From Oceanobacillus saliphilus (GTDB taxonomy: Bacteria > Bacillota > Bacilli > Bacillales > Amphibacillaceae): 64,000 nt of DNA. The notes below the pieces were generated by a model. That model worked only from the letters and a program-made list of their open reading frames with translations. It did no database searches and was not told where the DNA came from. Where the stretch lies: NCBI RefSeq assembly GCF_023522835.1, contig NZ_JALCZU010000012.1, forward strand, positions 50,383 through 114,382, given 5' to 3'. Positions 52,563-61,780 of this stretch are shown in pieces. The position numbers were made by a program, and so were the translations under genes. The stretch's first letter is position 1; the number at the start of each line of letters is the position of its first letter.

Positions 52563-53348
52563 CTACACCTCAACTTTTCGCTCAATGATCCAGCAGGCAG
52601 CACTAAACAGGAGTACTGAAAAAATAAAATCTCTTAAAAAATTGCCTATATAGAACACCGTTGCATCCTTTATCGTCAGGATGTCAACCGATTCCTCCAC
52701 ATAGCTTACTTCAATCCCGGTAATCATATCACCTGCCTGAATAGCTCCCCAGTTCGTCAGCATTTGTACAAATGGAAGATGAATGAAATTGCCATAGGCC
52801 CAGACACTTACAAAAAATAGAAGTATGGTCAATAAAAAGCTGAAAAAATCATTCCATTTTTGACTGAAAGTAAGAAAAATGGACCAAAACAACAGGAATA
52901 CCGAACTTATAAACAGTGCCATAAGAAATATGGTGATTGAAATGCTACCTAGTGTGTTTATGAGACTTTCCTGACTAAAAAAACTAAATGCAACTCGGAG
53001 ACTCAGCATAGCTAAAATGACGGATACGATTAAGGTCGAAAGCATAAACACTATACCTGTAAAAATCTTGGATGCCAGTAATCCTGCGATGGACATCGGT
53101 GTATGCAGCCATAAATGCAGTCTTTTTCTTTCCGTATTCAAACTGTGATACAAATAAAAAGCAAGGAAAAATGTGTGCAGCGCAATAACAATCATAAATA
53201 CAATGGACATAATCTCGTCTTCAAAGCCAAATCGATTGCCGGCAATAATCCCAGCGGCAATAATTCCGGAATATAAAATTAGTGCAACGAGAAAAGCGGG
53301 CAGTCCAAGCCGGAATTCCTTCTTCGTAAGATACAACCAAGCATTCAT
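52563..53348 (-). CDS. ABC transporter permease of the YtrA-type operon
   Basis: 261 residues, six membrane helices (first LGLPAFLVALILYSGIIAAG; last near FLRDFIFSVLLFSAACWII). ATG after TTGGGAGGTAA. It ends 3 bases before the GntR ATG. The loop HSLNTERKRLHLWLHTPMSI is like ABC-2 type exporters, where this region interacts with the ATPase. First gene of the operon; the substrate is unknown. Confidence 0.85.
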   Translation of the reverse strand: MNAWLYLTKKEFRLGLPAFLVALILYSGIIAAGIIAGNRFGFEDEIMSIVFMIVIALHTFFLAFYLYHSLNTERKRLHLWLHTPMSIAGLLASKIFTGIVFMLSTLIVSVILAMLSLRVAFSFFSQESLINTLGSISITIFLMALFISSVFLLFWSIFLTFSQKWNDFFSFLLTILLFFVSVWAYGNFIHLPFVQMLTNWGAIQAGDMITGIEVSYVEESVDILTIKDATVFYIGNFLRDFIFSVLLFSAACWIIERKVEV

Positions 53349-53368
53349 TCATTTACCTCCCAATAATT

Positions 53369-53402
53369 GTATTAGTGTACTACTTAGATAGTACACTAAT
53401 AC
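53369..53402. promoter_or_regulatory. Operator palindrome of the YtrA-type operon
   Basis: Perfect inverted repeat GTATTAGTGTACTA, 6 bases, TAGTACACTAATAC, 21 bases upstream of the permease start. AGTGTACTA / TAGTACACT half-sites are those of YtrA-subfamily GntR regulators. Confidence 0.85.
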
Positions 53403-53485
53403 ATATTCTTCCGTCAATCACTATTTATCTAAAAAAACAAAAGGGTCTAAAGAAGGAAATTTAGAGATATTGGAGAAGTAATATA

Positions 53486-53523
53486 CGACAAAAACTGACA
53501 AAAACAGGGGAGTGACAGGCAGC
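53486..53523 (+). repeat. Dispersed repeat family A copy (long variant)
   Basis: CGACAAAAACTGACAAAAAC then AGGGGAGTGACAGGCAGC. The left arm is duplicated and the terminal ACC is changed to AGC. Confidence 0.7.
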
Positions 53524-53689
53524 TTTAGATAAATCTTTACTTCTTATTCTGCATCCTATACAATTTATAGCAAAAGTAAAATGTAGAATTTAATAAATTT
53601 TTACATAATTATAAAATTTCGTAGTTATGATAGCGTGAGATGTAGCGACCTTGAAAATTTCGTATATCAATTAAAATGAAGGTGAGTCC

Positions 53690-55234
53690 ATGAATATTAC
53701 CTATCTACTATTTTTTCTCTGTATTGTCGTTTGTACATTAATTATTACTTATTGGGCGGCAAGGCAAAGTAAAACGACCAATCAGTTCTTTATTGCTGCT
53801 GGCAGTTTAACAGGCACTCAAAATGGGATGGCCATTGCAGGGGATTATATTAGTGCGGCTTCTTTTCTGGGAATCGTTGGTATGATTGCAATCAATGGTT
53901 TTGATGGTTTTTTATATGCGATTGGATTTTTAGTTTCCTATTTAATTGTCTTGTTCTATATTGCAGAGCCAGTGCATCGTTTAGGTACGTATTCATTAGG
54001 TGATGTTATTTGCGCACGCTTCCCAAGCTATAAAATGCGAGGAATGATGGCAATTGGAGCTCTCATTATCTCGGTTTTTTATATGATCCCACAATTAGTG
54101 GCCGCAGGTTTGTTAATTCGTTTACTGTTAAATATTAATTATTCAACTTCCGTATTAATCATAGGGGTACTCATGACAATTTACGTTGTATTTGGTGGGA
54201 TGTTTGCAACATCATGGGTACAAATCGTCAAAACGGTATTACTTTTATCTGGCACATTCCTACTTGCACTTATTGTATTTTCCCGGTTTAATTGGAGTAT
54301 TTCAAACCTCCTTGAACAGGTTACACGAGGCTCCCCTTTAGGTGATCAATTTTCGTTGCCGGGTCATTTATTTAGCAATCCTTTGGAAACGATTTCTCTC
54401 CATCTGGCATTAATCCTTGGTACAGCTGGGTTACCACATATTTTAATTCGATTATTTACCGTTCGAAATACGGTGGAAGTACGTAAATCTCTCTTAACTG
54501 CAAGCTGGATCATAGGTGTATTTTATTTAATTGCACTTGTTTTAGGCTTAGGGGCTGTTGCATTAGTTGGATTTGAGGAATTGGTTTTGCTTGATCCATC
54601 CGGGAATTTAGCTGCACCATTATTAGCGGAGAACCTTGGTGGCGATTTTCTAATGGCATTTATCGCTGCGATTGCATTTACAACCATTGTTGCGGTTGTA
54701 GCTGGTTTAGTTATCTCGGCTACGACTGCCTTCTCACACGATATATATTACCATATCATTAAAAAAGGAAATACAACGGAAAAGAATCGCTTACTTGCTG
54801 CACGTTGGACTGCATTTTTTATAGGTCTTCTCTCAACATTATTTGCACTCGGTTTAAGAAATATGAATGTAACGTTTCTTGTTTCGTTAACATTTATTGT
54901 TGCAGCATCTAGCAATCTACCAGTACTTTTATTAACAATCTACTGGCGCCGATTTAACCAAACGGGAGCAATTACTGGAATGGTCTGTGGTTTAACAGCG
55001 TCGTTACTGTTGCTGTTCGTCGGCCCACATGTGATGAATCTGGATGGAGGCTTCATTGCAAGAGAACCATTAATTCCGCTCTATAATCCAGGGATTATTG
55101 CCATACCGATTGGTTTTTTAGGTGCATATCTTGGAGCGGTATTTTCACGGGAAGGTCAAGAAAATGCGATTCCATTTCATTCGTTTCACTTAAAAGCGCA
55201 AACCGGGATTGATACAAGGAGAGATCTACCGTGA
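53690..55234 (+). CDS. Sodium:solute symporter, ActP-like (acetate) 1
   Basis: 514 residues, 13 predicted helices. SSS/ActP signatures: TTNQFFIAAGSLTGTQNGMA, IAGDYISAASFLGIVGMIA, VFGGMFATSWVQIVKTVLLL and LGTAGLPHILIRLFTVRNTV, which are the ActP-specific elements. It is 50-60% similar by eye to the second ActP at 60048. Its stop overlaps the GTG of a LytS-type kinase, so symporter and kinase are made together. It may act as a transport-linked sensor subunit rather than only an importer. ATG after GAAGGTGAGTCC. Confidence 0.9.
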   Translation: MNITYLLFFLCIVVCTLIITYWAARQSKTTNQFFIAAGSLTGTQNGMAIAGDYISAASFLGIVGMIAINGFDGFLYAIGFLVSYLIVLFYIAEPVHRLGTYSLGDVICARFPSYKMRGMMAIGALIISVFYMIPQLVAAGLLIRLLLNINYSTSVLIIGVLMTIYVVFGGMFATSWVQIVKTVLLLSGTFLLALIVFSRFNWSISNLLEQVTRGSPLGDQFSLPGHLFSNPLETISLHLALILGTAGLPHILIRLFTVRNTVEVRKSLLTASWIIGVFYLIALVLGLGAVALVGFEELVLLDPSGNLAAPLLAENLGGDFLMAFIAAIAFTTIVAVVAGLVISATTAFSHDIYYHIIKKGNTTEKNRLLAARWTAFFIGLLSTLFALGLRNMNVTFLVSLTFIVAASSNLPVLLLTIYWRRFNQTGAITGMVCGLTASLLLLFVGPHVMNLDGGFIAREPLIPLYNPGIIAIPIGFLGAYLGAVFSREGQENAIPFHSFHLKAQTGIDTRRDLP

Positions 55235-56970
55235 TGTATTTGACAATCGTCTTATTCGAACGTTTAGGTCTATTGCTCGTTATCGCCTTCGTCCTTACCC
55301 GAAGCCCGGGATTCAGGTCGCTACTTTATCGTGAATTTAGTTTCAAAATGGCTGCTATTCATGCATGTGTGTTTGGTCTGTTCGGGATTGCAGGAACATT
55401 AACAGGGGTCGTTATTGGAAGTGATTTTACTGTGATTCAAGCGTTTGTCTGGAATGTCCAAGACGATCAAATGGTTGTAAGCTCAAGTTTAGTTGCAATT
55501 GTCATAGCAGGGTTATTGGGAGGACCAATCGTAGGTCTTGGAGCAGGGATTATTACTGGCACGCACTTATTTTTCCTCGGTGGAATTGGCTTTCTTGCTA
55601 ATAGTCTCGTGAATCCATTAACAGGATTATTAGCGGGGTTTACGGCGCGTTTTTTTTCGCAGGAGCGGGTTATATCACCATTAAAAGCACTATTTATCGG
55701 GATTTTTCCTCCGATTTTACTCATGCATTTCTTACTTATATTTGATTCACAGGACAGGGCAATGATTGCAATGATTAACACGATTGGATTGCCGGTTGTA
55801 TTATCGAACAGTATTGCCATTGCTATTTTTACAGCGATGATCTCCATTGTGTTACGGGAGCAGGAAAATGAAGCTGCATTTGCAACAAAACAAGCATTGA
55901 CGATTGCTGAAGAAGCGCTGCCTTTTTTAAAGGAGGATTCCTTTCAGAAGAAGGCTGAGGGGATTACGAGTCTTCTATATGCGCGTTTGAAGTTAGCAGC
56001 TGTCACGGTGACAAATGAAAAGGAAGTAATGGCACATAAAGGATTAGGAAGTGACCATCATCAAATTGGGAACCAGTTGACGACACAACTTTCGCACAGA
56101 GCAATGGATACGAAAAAAATGCTTGTTGCTTATTCGCAAGCAGAAATTCAATGCACAACGAAAAATTGTCCATTGGAAGCTGTTATTATTATCCCGATTT
56201 TGGAAGCGAGTAAAACAATTGGATTGATAAAATTATATTTTCGCAAAGCACAGCATATCCGTCCGGTTGAGCTGATGTTAGCAGAGGGGCTTGGGCAATT
56301 AATTGAAAATCAATTAAAAACGATTAAAGCGGAAAGGCTTGAACTACATACACGTGACGCAGAGCTAAGTAATTTACAAGCACAAATAAATCCGCATTTT
56401 CTTTTCAATACACTGCATATGATTGCAGCATTATTTCGAAAAGATCCTGAAAAAGCAAGACATATAACCGTTCAGTTAGCCCACTTTATGCGATTCAATT
56501 TAAAACTTGTGTCCACACATCTTGTGCCATTTGAAAAGGAATCGGAACATGTAAAAGCGTATATTGCGATTATCCAAACACGATTTACGAGTCGATTACA
56601 AATTAATTTTTCACAACCAGAAGGGATTTCCCATCTGCTTATTCCACCGTCATCGATTCAGCCGCTTGTTGAAAATAGTGTCGGTCATGGGCTGGAACAT
56701 GTTACAGAAGGGGGAAGAATTGATGTAAATATGGAGCGAATCGGCCATCGAGTGAAGATCAGTGTTCAGGATAACGGGCGAGGATTCCCTGAGGAGGTTT
56801 TATCACAGGTCGGAAATGTCGTGTTGACCCAGAGCCCGCATGGTGGGACTGGCTTATATAATGTGAATCAACGTTTAATTAATTTGCTTGGTGAGGAAGC
56901 ACGCTTACATGTACGTAATTTACCTAGTGGAAGTGAAGTATATTTTTTCATTCCTTATCAGGAGCAATAG
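55231..56970 (+). CDS. LytS family sensor histidine kinase
   Basis: 579 residues from GTG 55231 (ATG 55234 is also possible) after AAGGAGAGATCTACC, overlapping the symporter stop. N-terminal 5TMR-LYT membrane domain (~1-205: NSLVNPLTGLLAGFTARF). GAF domain (~225-365). LytS-type kinase: NLQAQINPHFLFNTLHMIAA with the phosphorylated His (~390), PPSSIQPLVENSVGHGLE (N box), DNGRGFP and GGTGLYNVNQRL. Family knowledge: LytS/BtsS/YpdA kinases with this input sense pyruvate or related acids. Coupled to the ActP gene before it and the LytTR regulator 15 bases after it. Confidence 0.93.
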   Translation: MMYLTIVLFERLGLLLVIAFVLTRSPGFRSLLYREFSFKMAAIHACVFGLFGIAGTLTGVVIGSDFTVIQAFVWNVQDDQMVVSSSLVAIVIAGLLGGPIVGLGAGIITGTHLFFLGGIGFLANSLVNPLTGLLAGFTARFFSQERVISPLKALFIGIFPPILLMHFLLIFDSQDRAMIAMINTIGLPVVLSNSIAIAIFTAMISIVLREQENEAAFATKQALTIAEEALPFLKEDSFQKKAEGITSLLYARLKLAAVTVTNEKEVMAHKGLGSDHHQIGNQLTTQLSHRAMDTKKMLVAYSQAEIQCTTKNCPLEAVIIIPILEASKTIGLIKLYFRKAQHIRPVELMLAEGLGQLIENQLKTIKAERLELHTRDAELSNLQAQINPHFLFNTLHMIAALFRKDPEKARHITVQLAHFMRFNLKLVSTHLVPFEKESEHVKAYIAIIQTRFTSRLQINFSQPEGISHLLIPPSSIQPLVENSVGHGLEHVTEGGRIDVNMERIGHRVKISVQDNGRGFPEEVLSQVGNVVLTQSPHGGTGLYNVNQRLINLLGEEARLHVRNLPSGSEVYFFIPYQEQ

Positions 56971-56985
56971 AAAGGTGGGGTTTTT

Positions 56986-57741
56986 ATGAAAATCCATACA
57001 ATGATTGCAGAAGATGAACAATTGGCGCGTGAAGAATTAATTTATTTATTGGAAAAGGAACAAGATGTAAACCTGTTGCCAAGTGCACAGACAGGGGAGC
57101 AACTCGTTGATCTCTATATAGAGCATGAGCCGGATGTTATCTTTCTAGATGTTCATATGCCAGGCATGCATGGTGTAGATGCAGCGAAGAAAATAATAGA
57201 GCTTGCTTATATAAAAGCCCCATTATTTGTTTTTACAACTGCGTATGATGACTATGCAGTAGAAGCGTTTGAAATGGAAGCTGTCGATTATATGCTGAAG
57301 CCTTATGACACGGAACGATTCCAAACAGCTATGAATCGTGTTCGTAAGCGAATGCAGCAATTGGAAAATAAAGTCTCGCAGCAGGTAACAAGTCAAAGCA
57401 TGCCGCAAGCGACAAAATTACTGATTGATGATAATGATCGGACGGTCGTCCTGTCTCCAGATGCAATTTATTATGCCGTTCCATTTAAGCGGATGTTAGA
57501 AATACATACGGAGGACAAGGTGTTTCACAGTAAACTGACATTACAAGAGCTGGAAAAGAAGCTTCAGGGACATGCTTTTTTCAGAACGCATCGTAGTTAC
57601 CTTGTCAATTTGAATCATGTACAAGAGATTACCCCGTGGTTCAATGGGACGAGCAACGTAACGTTAAAAGATAAAAAACAGACGACAATTCCAGTTAGTC
57701 GGGCTGCAAGAAAACACCTTTTTGATTTATTCGAAAATTAA
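56986..57741 (+). CDS. LytTR family response regulator
   Basis: 251 residues. Receiver domain: AEDEQ (Glu9/Asp10), Asp55 in IFLDVHMPG, Thr80 in VFTTAYDDY and Lys100 in YMLKPYDTER. The LytTR DNA-binding domain is at ~150-250 (IYYAVPFKRMLEIHTEDKVF, GHAFFRTHRSYLVNLNHVQE, TTIPVSRAARKHL). ATG after GAAAGGTGGGG. Output of the LytS kinase. Likely targets are the adjoining acsA-actP genes; no obvious tandem LytTR site is found by eye upstream of acsA. Confidence 0.93.
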   Translation: MKIHTMIAEDEQLAREELIYLLEKEQDVNLLPSAQTGEQLVDLYIEHEPDVIFLDVHMPGMHGVDAAKKIIELAYIKAPLFVFTTAYDDYAVEAFEMEAVDYMLKPYDTERFQTAMNRVRKRMQQLENKVSQQVTSQSMPQATKLLIDDNDRTVVLSPDAIYYAVPFKRMLEIHTEDKVFHSKLTLQELEKKLQGHAFFRTHRSYLVNLNHVQEITPWFNGTSNVTLKDKKQTTIPVSRAARKHLFDLFEN

Positions 57742-57824
57742 CCATTAATGACAATATTACAACAGTTCACTCGCAAATTTAAACAGTTGAAGCAAATTCT
57801 CTAACCTGCAATGCCGACTTCCTC

Positions 57825-57847
57825 TATAATCAACGTAAGCGCTTACA
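57825..57847 (+). promoter_or_regulatory. -10 element and near-perfect cre site upstream of acsA
   Basis: TATAAT at 57825-57830 is followed by CGTAAGCGCTTACA (57834-57847), which matches TGWNANCGNTNWCA except the first two bases being CG for TG-position 1; the ten-base core TAAGCGCTTA is palindromic. Its place overlapping the transcription start predicts CcpA repression, as known for Bacillus acsA. Confidence 0.8.
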
Positions 57848-57884
57848 AAATAGTCTGGAAAACGATAAGGGGAGGAAATGTGAA

Positions 57885-59609
57885 GTGACGGATACAATTG
57901 CAGCGATAAAGGAGAAAGCAAATATGCCTGATTATGAACAGGCATATAAAGAGTTTAACTGGAAAGATGTGGAGAAGAACTTTTCCTGGCATGAAACTGG
58001 CAAAGTAAATATGGCCCATGAAGCAATTGACCGACATGCAGATAGTTGGAGAAAGAATAAAGTGGCACTTTATTACAGTGATCAACAACGTGATGAGAAA
58101 TATACATTTCGGGATTTGAAGTTGCTCTCCAATCAATTTGGGAATGTATTGCGAACAATCGGTATTGAAAAAGGAGAACGCGTCTTTTTATTCATGCCAC
58201 GATCACCTGAGGTTTATATTAGTTTGCTAGGGATTTTAAAAAATGGCTCCATTGCAGGTCCGTTATTTGAAGCATTTATGGAACAGGCCGTTCGTGACCG
58301 ATTAGAAAATAGTGATGCTACTACGCTCATTACAACGAAAGAACTCTTGCCACGTGTGCCATATAAAGAGCTTCCGCATTTAAATCAAATCATTTTGGTT
58401 GGTGAAGAGGAGTTACCAGATAATACAGAAGATATTACGTTTTACAGTTACGAAGCAGAAATGAAAAAGGCATCTCGTGATTTTGAGATGGAATGGGTAG
58501 ATCGTGAGGATGGTATGATTTTACATTATACATCCGGTTCAACTGGAAAGCCAAAGGGAATATTACATGTTCATAACGCGATGATCCAACATTATCAAAC
58601 AGCTAAATGGGTTTTGGATTTACAGGAAGACGATATTTACTGGTGTACGGCTGATCCGGGGTGGGTAACAGGTACATCGTATGGAATTTTTGGACCGTGG
58701 TTAAATGGTGCATCGAATCTGATTCGGGGTGGCCGTTTTAGTCCGGAAGATTGGTATAAAACGATTGAAAAATACGGTGTGAACGTGTGGTTAAGTGCTC
58801 CAACAGCATTTCGAAGACTGATGGCTGTAGGCGATAATGTTACGGAAGAGTATGATTTACGTTCATTAAGACATATTTTAAGTGTTGGAGAGCCGTTAAA
58901 TGCCGAAGTCGTTCACTGGGGTATGAAAGTTTACCAATTGCGGATTCATGATCATTGGTGGATGACAGAAACAGGTGGAATGATCATTGCCAATTATCGT
59001 TCCATGGAAATGAAGCCTGGTTCAATGGGGAAGCCATTTCCAGGTATTGAAGCAGCGATTTTAGATGAGCAGGGAAACGAGCTTCCACCAGGGAAAATGG
59101 GCAAACTATGCGTGAAGTCTGGGTGGCCATCAATGCTTAGAGCCGTTTGGAAAAATGAAACGCGTTTTAATCAATACTTTCCAGTTGACGGCTGGTTTGA
59201 ATCAGGCGACTTGGCTTCAAAAGATAAAGATGGCTATTTTTGGTTTGAGGGCAGGGATGATGATGTTATCCAAACCTCGGGTGAGCGGGTAGGTCCGTTT
59301 GAAGTAGAAAGTAAGCTTGTGGAGCATCCTGCCGTTGCAGAAGCAGCAGTAATCGGGAAGCCAGATCCTGAACGTGGTGAAATTATTAAAGCATTTGTTT
59401 CCTTAAGGGATGGTTATACGAAAACAGATGAATTACAAGAAGAGCTTCGATTATTTGTTAAGCAAGGACTTGCGGCACATGCTGCGCCAAGGGAAATTGA
59501 AATTCGTGACTTTTTACCAAAAACAAGAAGTGGAAAAATCATGCGCCGTGTACTAAAGGCATGGGATCTCGGTTTGCCAACGGGTGACCTTTCGACAATG
59601 GAAGAATAG
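57885..59609 (+). CDS. acsA: Acetyl-CoA synthetase AcsA
   Basis: 574 residues from a GTG after GGGGAGGAAATGTGAA. ANL-superfamily motifs: A3 HYTSGSTGKPKG, YWCTADPGWVTGTSYG, WWMTETGG (A5), FESGDLASKDKDGYFWFEGR (A7/A8) and the C-terminal KTRSGKIMRRVLKAW with the catalytic, acetylatable Lys. Its length and sequence are very close to B. subtilis AcsA (572 residues), including the ending GDLSTMEE. It activates acetate to acetyl-CoA via acetyl-AMP. The cre site upstream implies glucose repression. DUF485 and a second ActP follow. Confidence 0.95.
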   Translation: MTDTIAAIKEKANMPDYEQAYKEFNWKDVEKNFSWHETGKVNMAHEAIDRHADSWRKNKVALYYSDQQRDEKYTFRDLKLLSNQFGNVLRTIGIEKGERVFLFMPRSPEVYISLLGILKNGSIAGPLFEAFMEQAVRDRLENSDATTLITTKELLPRVPYKELPHLNQIILVGEEELPDNTEDITFYSYEAEMKKASRDFEMEWVDREDGMILHYTSGSTGKPKGILHVHNAMIQHYQTAKWVLDLQEDDIYWCTADPGWVTGTSYGIFGPWLNGASNLIRGGRFSPEDWYKTIEKYGVNVWLSAPTAFRRLMAVGDNVTEEYDLRSLRHILSVGEPLNAEVVHWGMKVYQLRIHDHWWMTETGGMIIANYRSMEMKPGSMGKPFPGIEAAILDEQGNELPPGKMGKLCVKSGWPSMLRAVWKNETRFNQYFPVDGWFESGDLASKDKDGYFWFEGRDDDVIQTSGERVGPFEVESKLVEHPAVAEAAVIGKPDPERGEIIKAFVSLRDGYTKTDELQEELRLFVKQGLAAHAAPREIEIRDFLPKTRSGKIMRRVLKAWDLGLPTGDLSTMEE

Positions 59610-59639
59610 AATCTAGTAAATGATTTCAAGGGAAATGAT

Positions 59640-59673
59640 AGGTTTTCTTAAGGTAAAGCCTAAGAAAACCTTC
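59640..59673 (+). terminator. Intra-operon hairpin between acsA and the DUF485 gene
   Basis: AGGTTTTCTTA / TAAGAAAACCT with an 11-base loop, followed by TCATCC rather than a T-run. It could be an RNA-processing or partial attenuation site rather than a full terminator. Confidence 0.5.
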
Positions 59674-59697
59674 ATCCAATCCGAGGAGGATGCATAT

Positions 59698-60051
59698 ATG
59701 GGTGCAGAAAAAAAATATAAGCAGGAGCAGTATGTGACAGAAGAGCTAGATTATGTGAAAGTAATCGAGAGTAAATCCTTTAAAAAGCTCATGCATGATC
59801 GAAAAAAATTCACTATACCATTAACTATCTTTTTCCTAGTATTTTACTTCATGCTACCAATCTTAACTTCTTATACGACCTTTCTGAACACGCCGGCGAT
59901 TGGAGATATTTCATGGGTATGGCTATTTGCTTTAGCTCAATTTGTGATGACATGGGTTTTATGTACGATATACGTGAAAAAAGCAGCTGGTTTTGATAAG
60001 CAAGCAGATCAAATTATAAAAGAGATGGAGCAAGGGGGAGATGGGCGATGA
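59698..60051 (+). CDS. DUF485 (YjcH-like) inner-membrane protein
   Basis: 117 residues from the ATG after GAGGAGGATGCATAT; the frame to 59620 crosses the hairpin and lacks a site. Two membrane helices (FTIPLTIFFLVFYFMLPILT and ISWVWLFALAQFVMTWVLCT). DUF485 begins at residue ~30 (SKSFKKLMHDRKKFTIPLT). In E. coli YjcH is always paired with ActP. Here too it overlaps the ActP gene by four bases (ATGA), so it is a partner or accessory subunit of the symporter. Confidence 0.9.
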   Translation: MGAEKKYKQEQYVTEELDYVKVIESKSFKKLMHDRKKFTIPLTIFFLVFYFMLPILTSYTTFLNTPAIGDISWVWLFALAQFVMTWVLCTIYVKKAAGFDKQADQIIKEMEQGGDGR

Positions 60052-61592
60052 GTCCTACTGTCATTATACTCTTTCTTGCCATTGTTCTATTAACCCTCGT
60101 GATTACATTTTTTGCCGCTAGGAAAACCCAAACAGCAGGGGACTTTTATACGGCTGGTGGAGGACTAACAGGAACACAAAATGGACTTGCGATAGCAGGC
60201 GACTATTTGTCAGCAGCATCCTTTCTTGGAATCGCAGGAGCAATCGCTCTTTTTGGATTTGATGGGTTTTTCTATAGTATCGGCTTTTTAATTGCTTACT
60301 TAGTCGTACTATTTCTTGTTGCTGAACCATTACGAAACCTTGGTAAATATACACTTGCTGACATGATTAATTCCCGTTTTGATGCTAGAAAGGTTAGGGG
60401 AGCAGCAGCTCTGAACACAATCACAATTAGTACGTTCTACATGATTGCACAGCTTGTTGGTGCTGGTGCACTCATTCAACTATTGTTTGGCATCGATTAT
60501 TGGCTGGCTGTGCTTATTGTCGGTGTGATGATGACAACGTACGTATTATTTGGGGGGATGATTGCAACAAGTTGGGTGCAAATCGTGAAAGCTGTCCTCC
60601 TCATGGCTGGGATGGTCATCATGGCTTTTCTCGTATTATTAAAGTTCAATTTTAACATTGGGCAGATGTTTACAGAAGTGAAGTCAGTTACAACACATGG
60701 GGCAGCTTATTTAATGCCTGGTTTACAATATACAGAACCACTCGGTACACTGTCACTCATGTTGGCGTTAGTACTTGGAACTGCGGGGTTACCACACATT
60801 CTCATGCGTTTTTTTACTGTGAAAGATGCGAGAACGGCAAGAAAATCTGTTATTACCGCAACATGGATAATCGGTTTATTTTATATTCTCACATTATTCC
60901 TAGGCTTTGGCGCTGCAGCATTTGTCGGATATGAGACCATAATTGCTGCAAATCCGGGTGGAAATATGGCAGCACCTCTTCTCGCTCAAGCAATCGGTGG
61001 CGATCTACTGTTTGCCTTTATCTCTGCTGTTGCCTTCGCTACAATATTAGCGGTCGTAGCAGGGCTTGTACTAGCGGGTGCCTCAGCATTTGCCCATGAT
61101 TTATACGGCCAAATAATAAAAAAGGGAAAAGCTTCGGAATCGGAGCAGGTAAAAGCGGCTCGATATGCATCCTTAGCTGTATCTGTTCTGTCGATTGTTT
61201 TAGCGCTATTTGCGCAATATTTAAATGTGGCATTCCTTGTCTCTCTTGCCTTTTGTATTGCTGCAAGTGCCAACTTACCGGTTATTCTTTACACCGTATA
61301 TTGGAAAAGATTCAATACTGCGGGGGCAGTTACAGCAATGCTAACTGGGTTGCTTTCAGCATTAATCCTCGTATCGCTTAGTCCAAGTGTTTTCTCGCCG
61401 ATTGAAGGAGCCGCATTATTCGTAGGAGAACCGATTTTCCCACTTGCGAATCCAGCTCTCGTTTCGGTGCCACTCGGTTTCCTAGGAGGATATGTAGGTA
61501 CAATTTTATCGAAGGAATCGAATCTGAAACGCTATGCAGAAGTTAAGGTAAAAGCAAATACGGGGTATAAGAGTAGTGGTGCGAACCACTAG
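60048..61592 (+). CDS. actP: Cation/acetate symporter ActP 2
   Basis: 514 residues, 13 helices. ActP signatures as in the first copy: AGDFYTAGGGLTGTQNGLAI, IAGDYLSAASFLGIAGAIAL, LFGGMIATSWVQIVKAVLLM and LGTAGLPHILMRFFTVKDAR. This copy has the normal partner DUF485 and is directly in the acsA operon, so it is the likelier transporter for acetate uptake. A strong terminator follows. Confidence 0.93.
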   Translation: MSPTVIILFLAIVLLTLVITFFAARKTQTAGDFYTAGGGLTGTQNGLAIAGDYLSAASFLGIAGAIALFGFDGFFYSIGFLIAYLVVLFLVAEPLRNLGKYTLADMINSRFDARKVRGAAALNTITISTFYMIAQLVGAGALIQLLFGIDYWLAVLIVGVMMTTYVLFGGMIATSWVQIVKAVLLMAGMVIMAFLVLLKFNFNIGQMFTEVKSVTTHGAAYLMPGLQYTEPLGTLSLMLALVLGTAGLPHILMRFFTVKDARTARKSVITATWIIGLFYILTLFLGFGAAAFVGYETIIAANPGGNMAAPLLAQAIGGDLLFAFISAVAFATILAVVAGLVLAGASAFAHDLYGQIIKKGKASESEQVKAARYASLAVSVLSIVLALFAQYLNVAFLVSLAFCIAASANLPVILYTVYWKRFNTAGAVTAMLTGLLSALILVSLSPSVFSPIEGAALFVGEPIFPLANPALVSVPLGFLGGYVGTILSKESNLKRYAEVKVKANTGYKSSGANH

Positions 61593-61600
61593 AAGGATAC

Positions 61601-61640
61601 GAAAAATGCTTGCAGTCTAATTGTTGCAAGCATTTTTTAT
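61601..61640 (+). terminator. Terminator of the acsA-DUF485-actP operon
   Basis: AAAAATGCTTGCA / TGCAAGCATTTTTT stem and T-run. Confidence 0.9.
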
Positions 61641-61780
61641 TTTGGGGATTAGTAGGTATAACTCTTAGTCTAAAAAAGCATGTTATACAAATTAAAAAGT
61701 GTTACCAGCAAACCATTGAAACTTTCCTTGCAAGTCATCCGTATAGTAGCTAATTAAAACGAATGAAGAAGGGTGATTTC

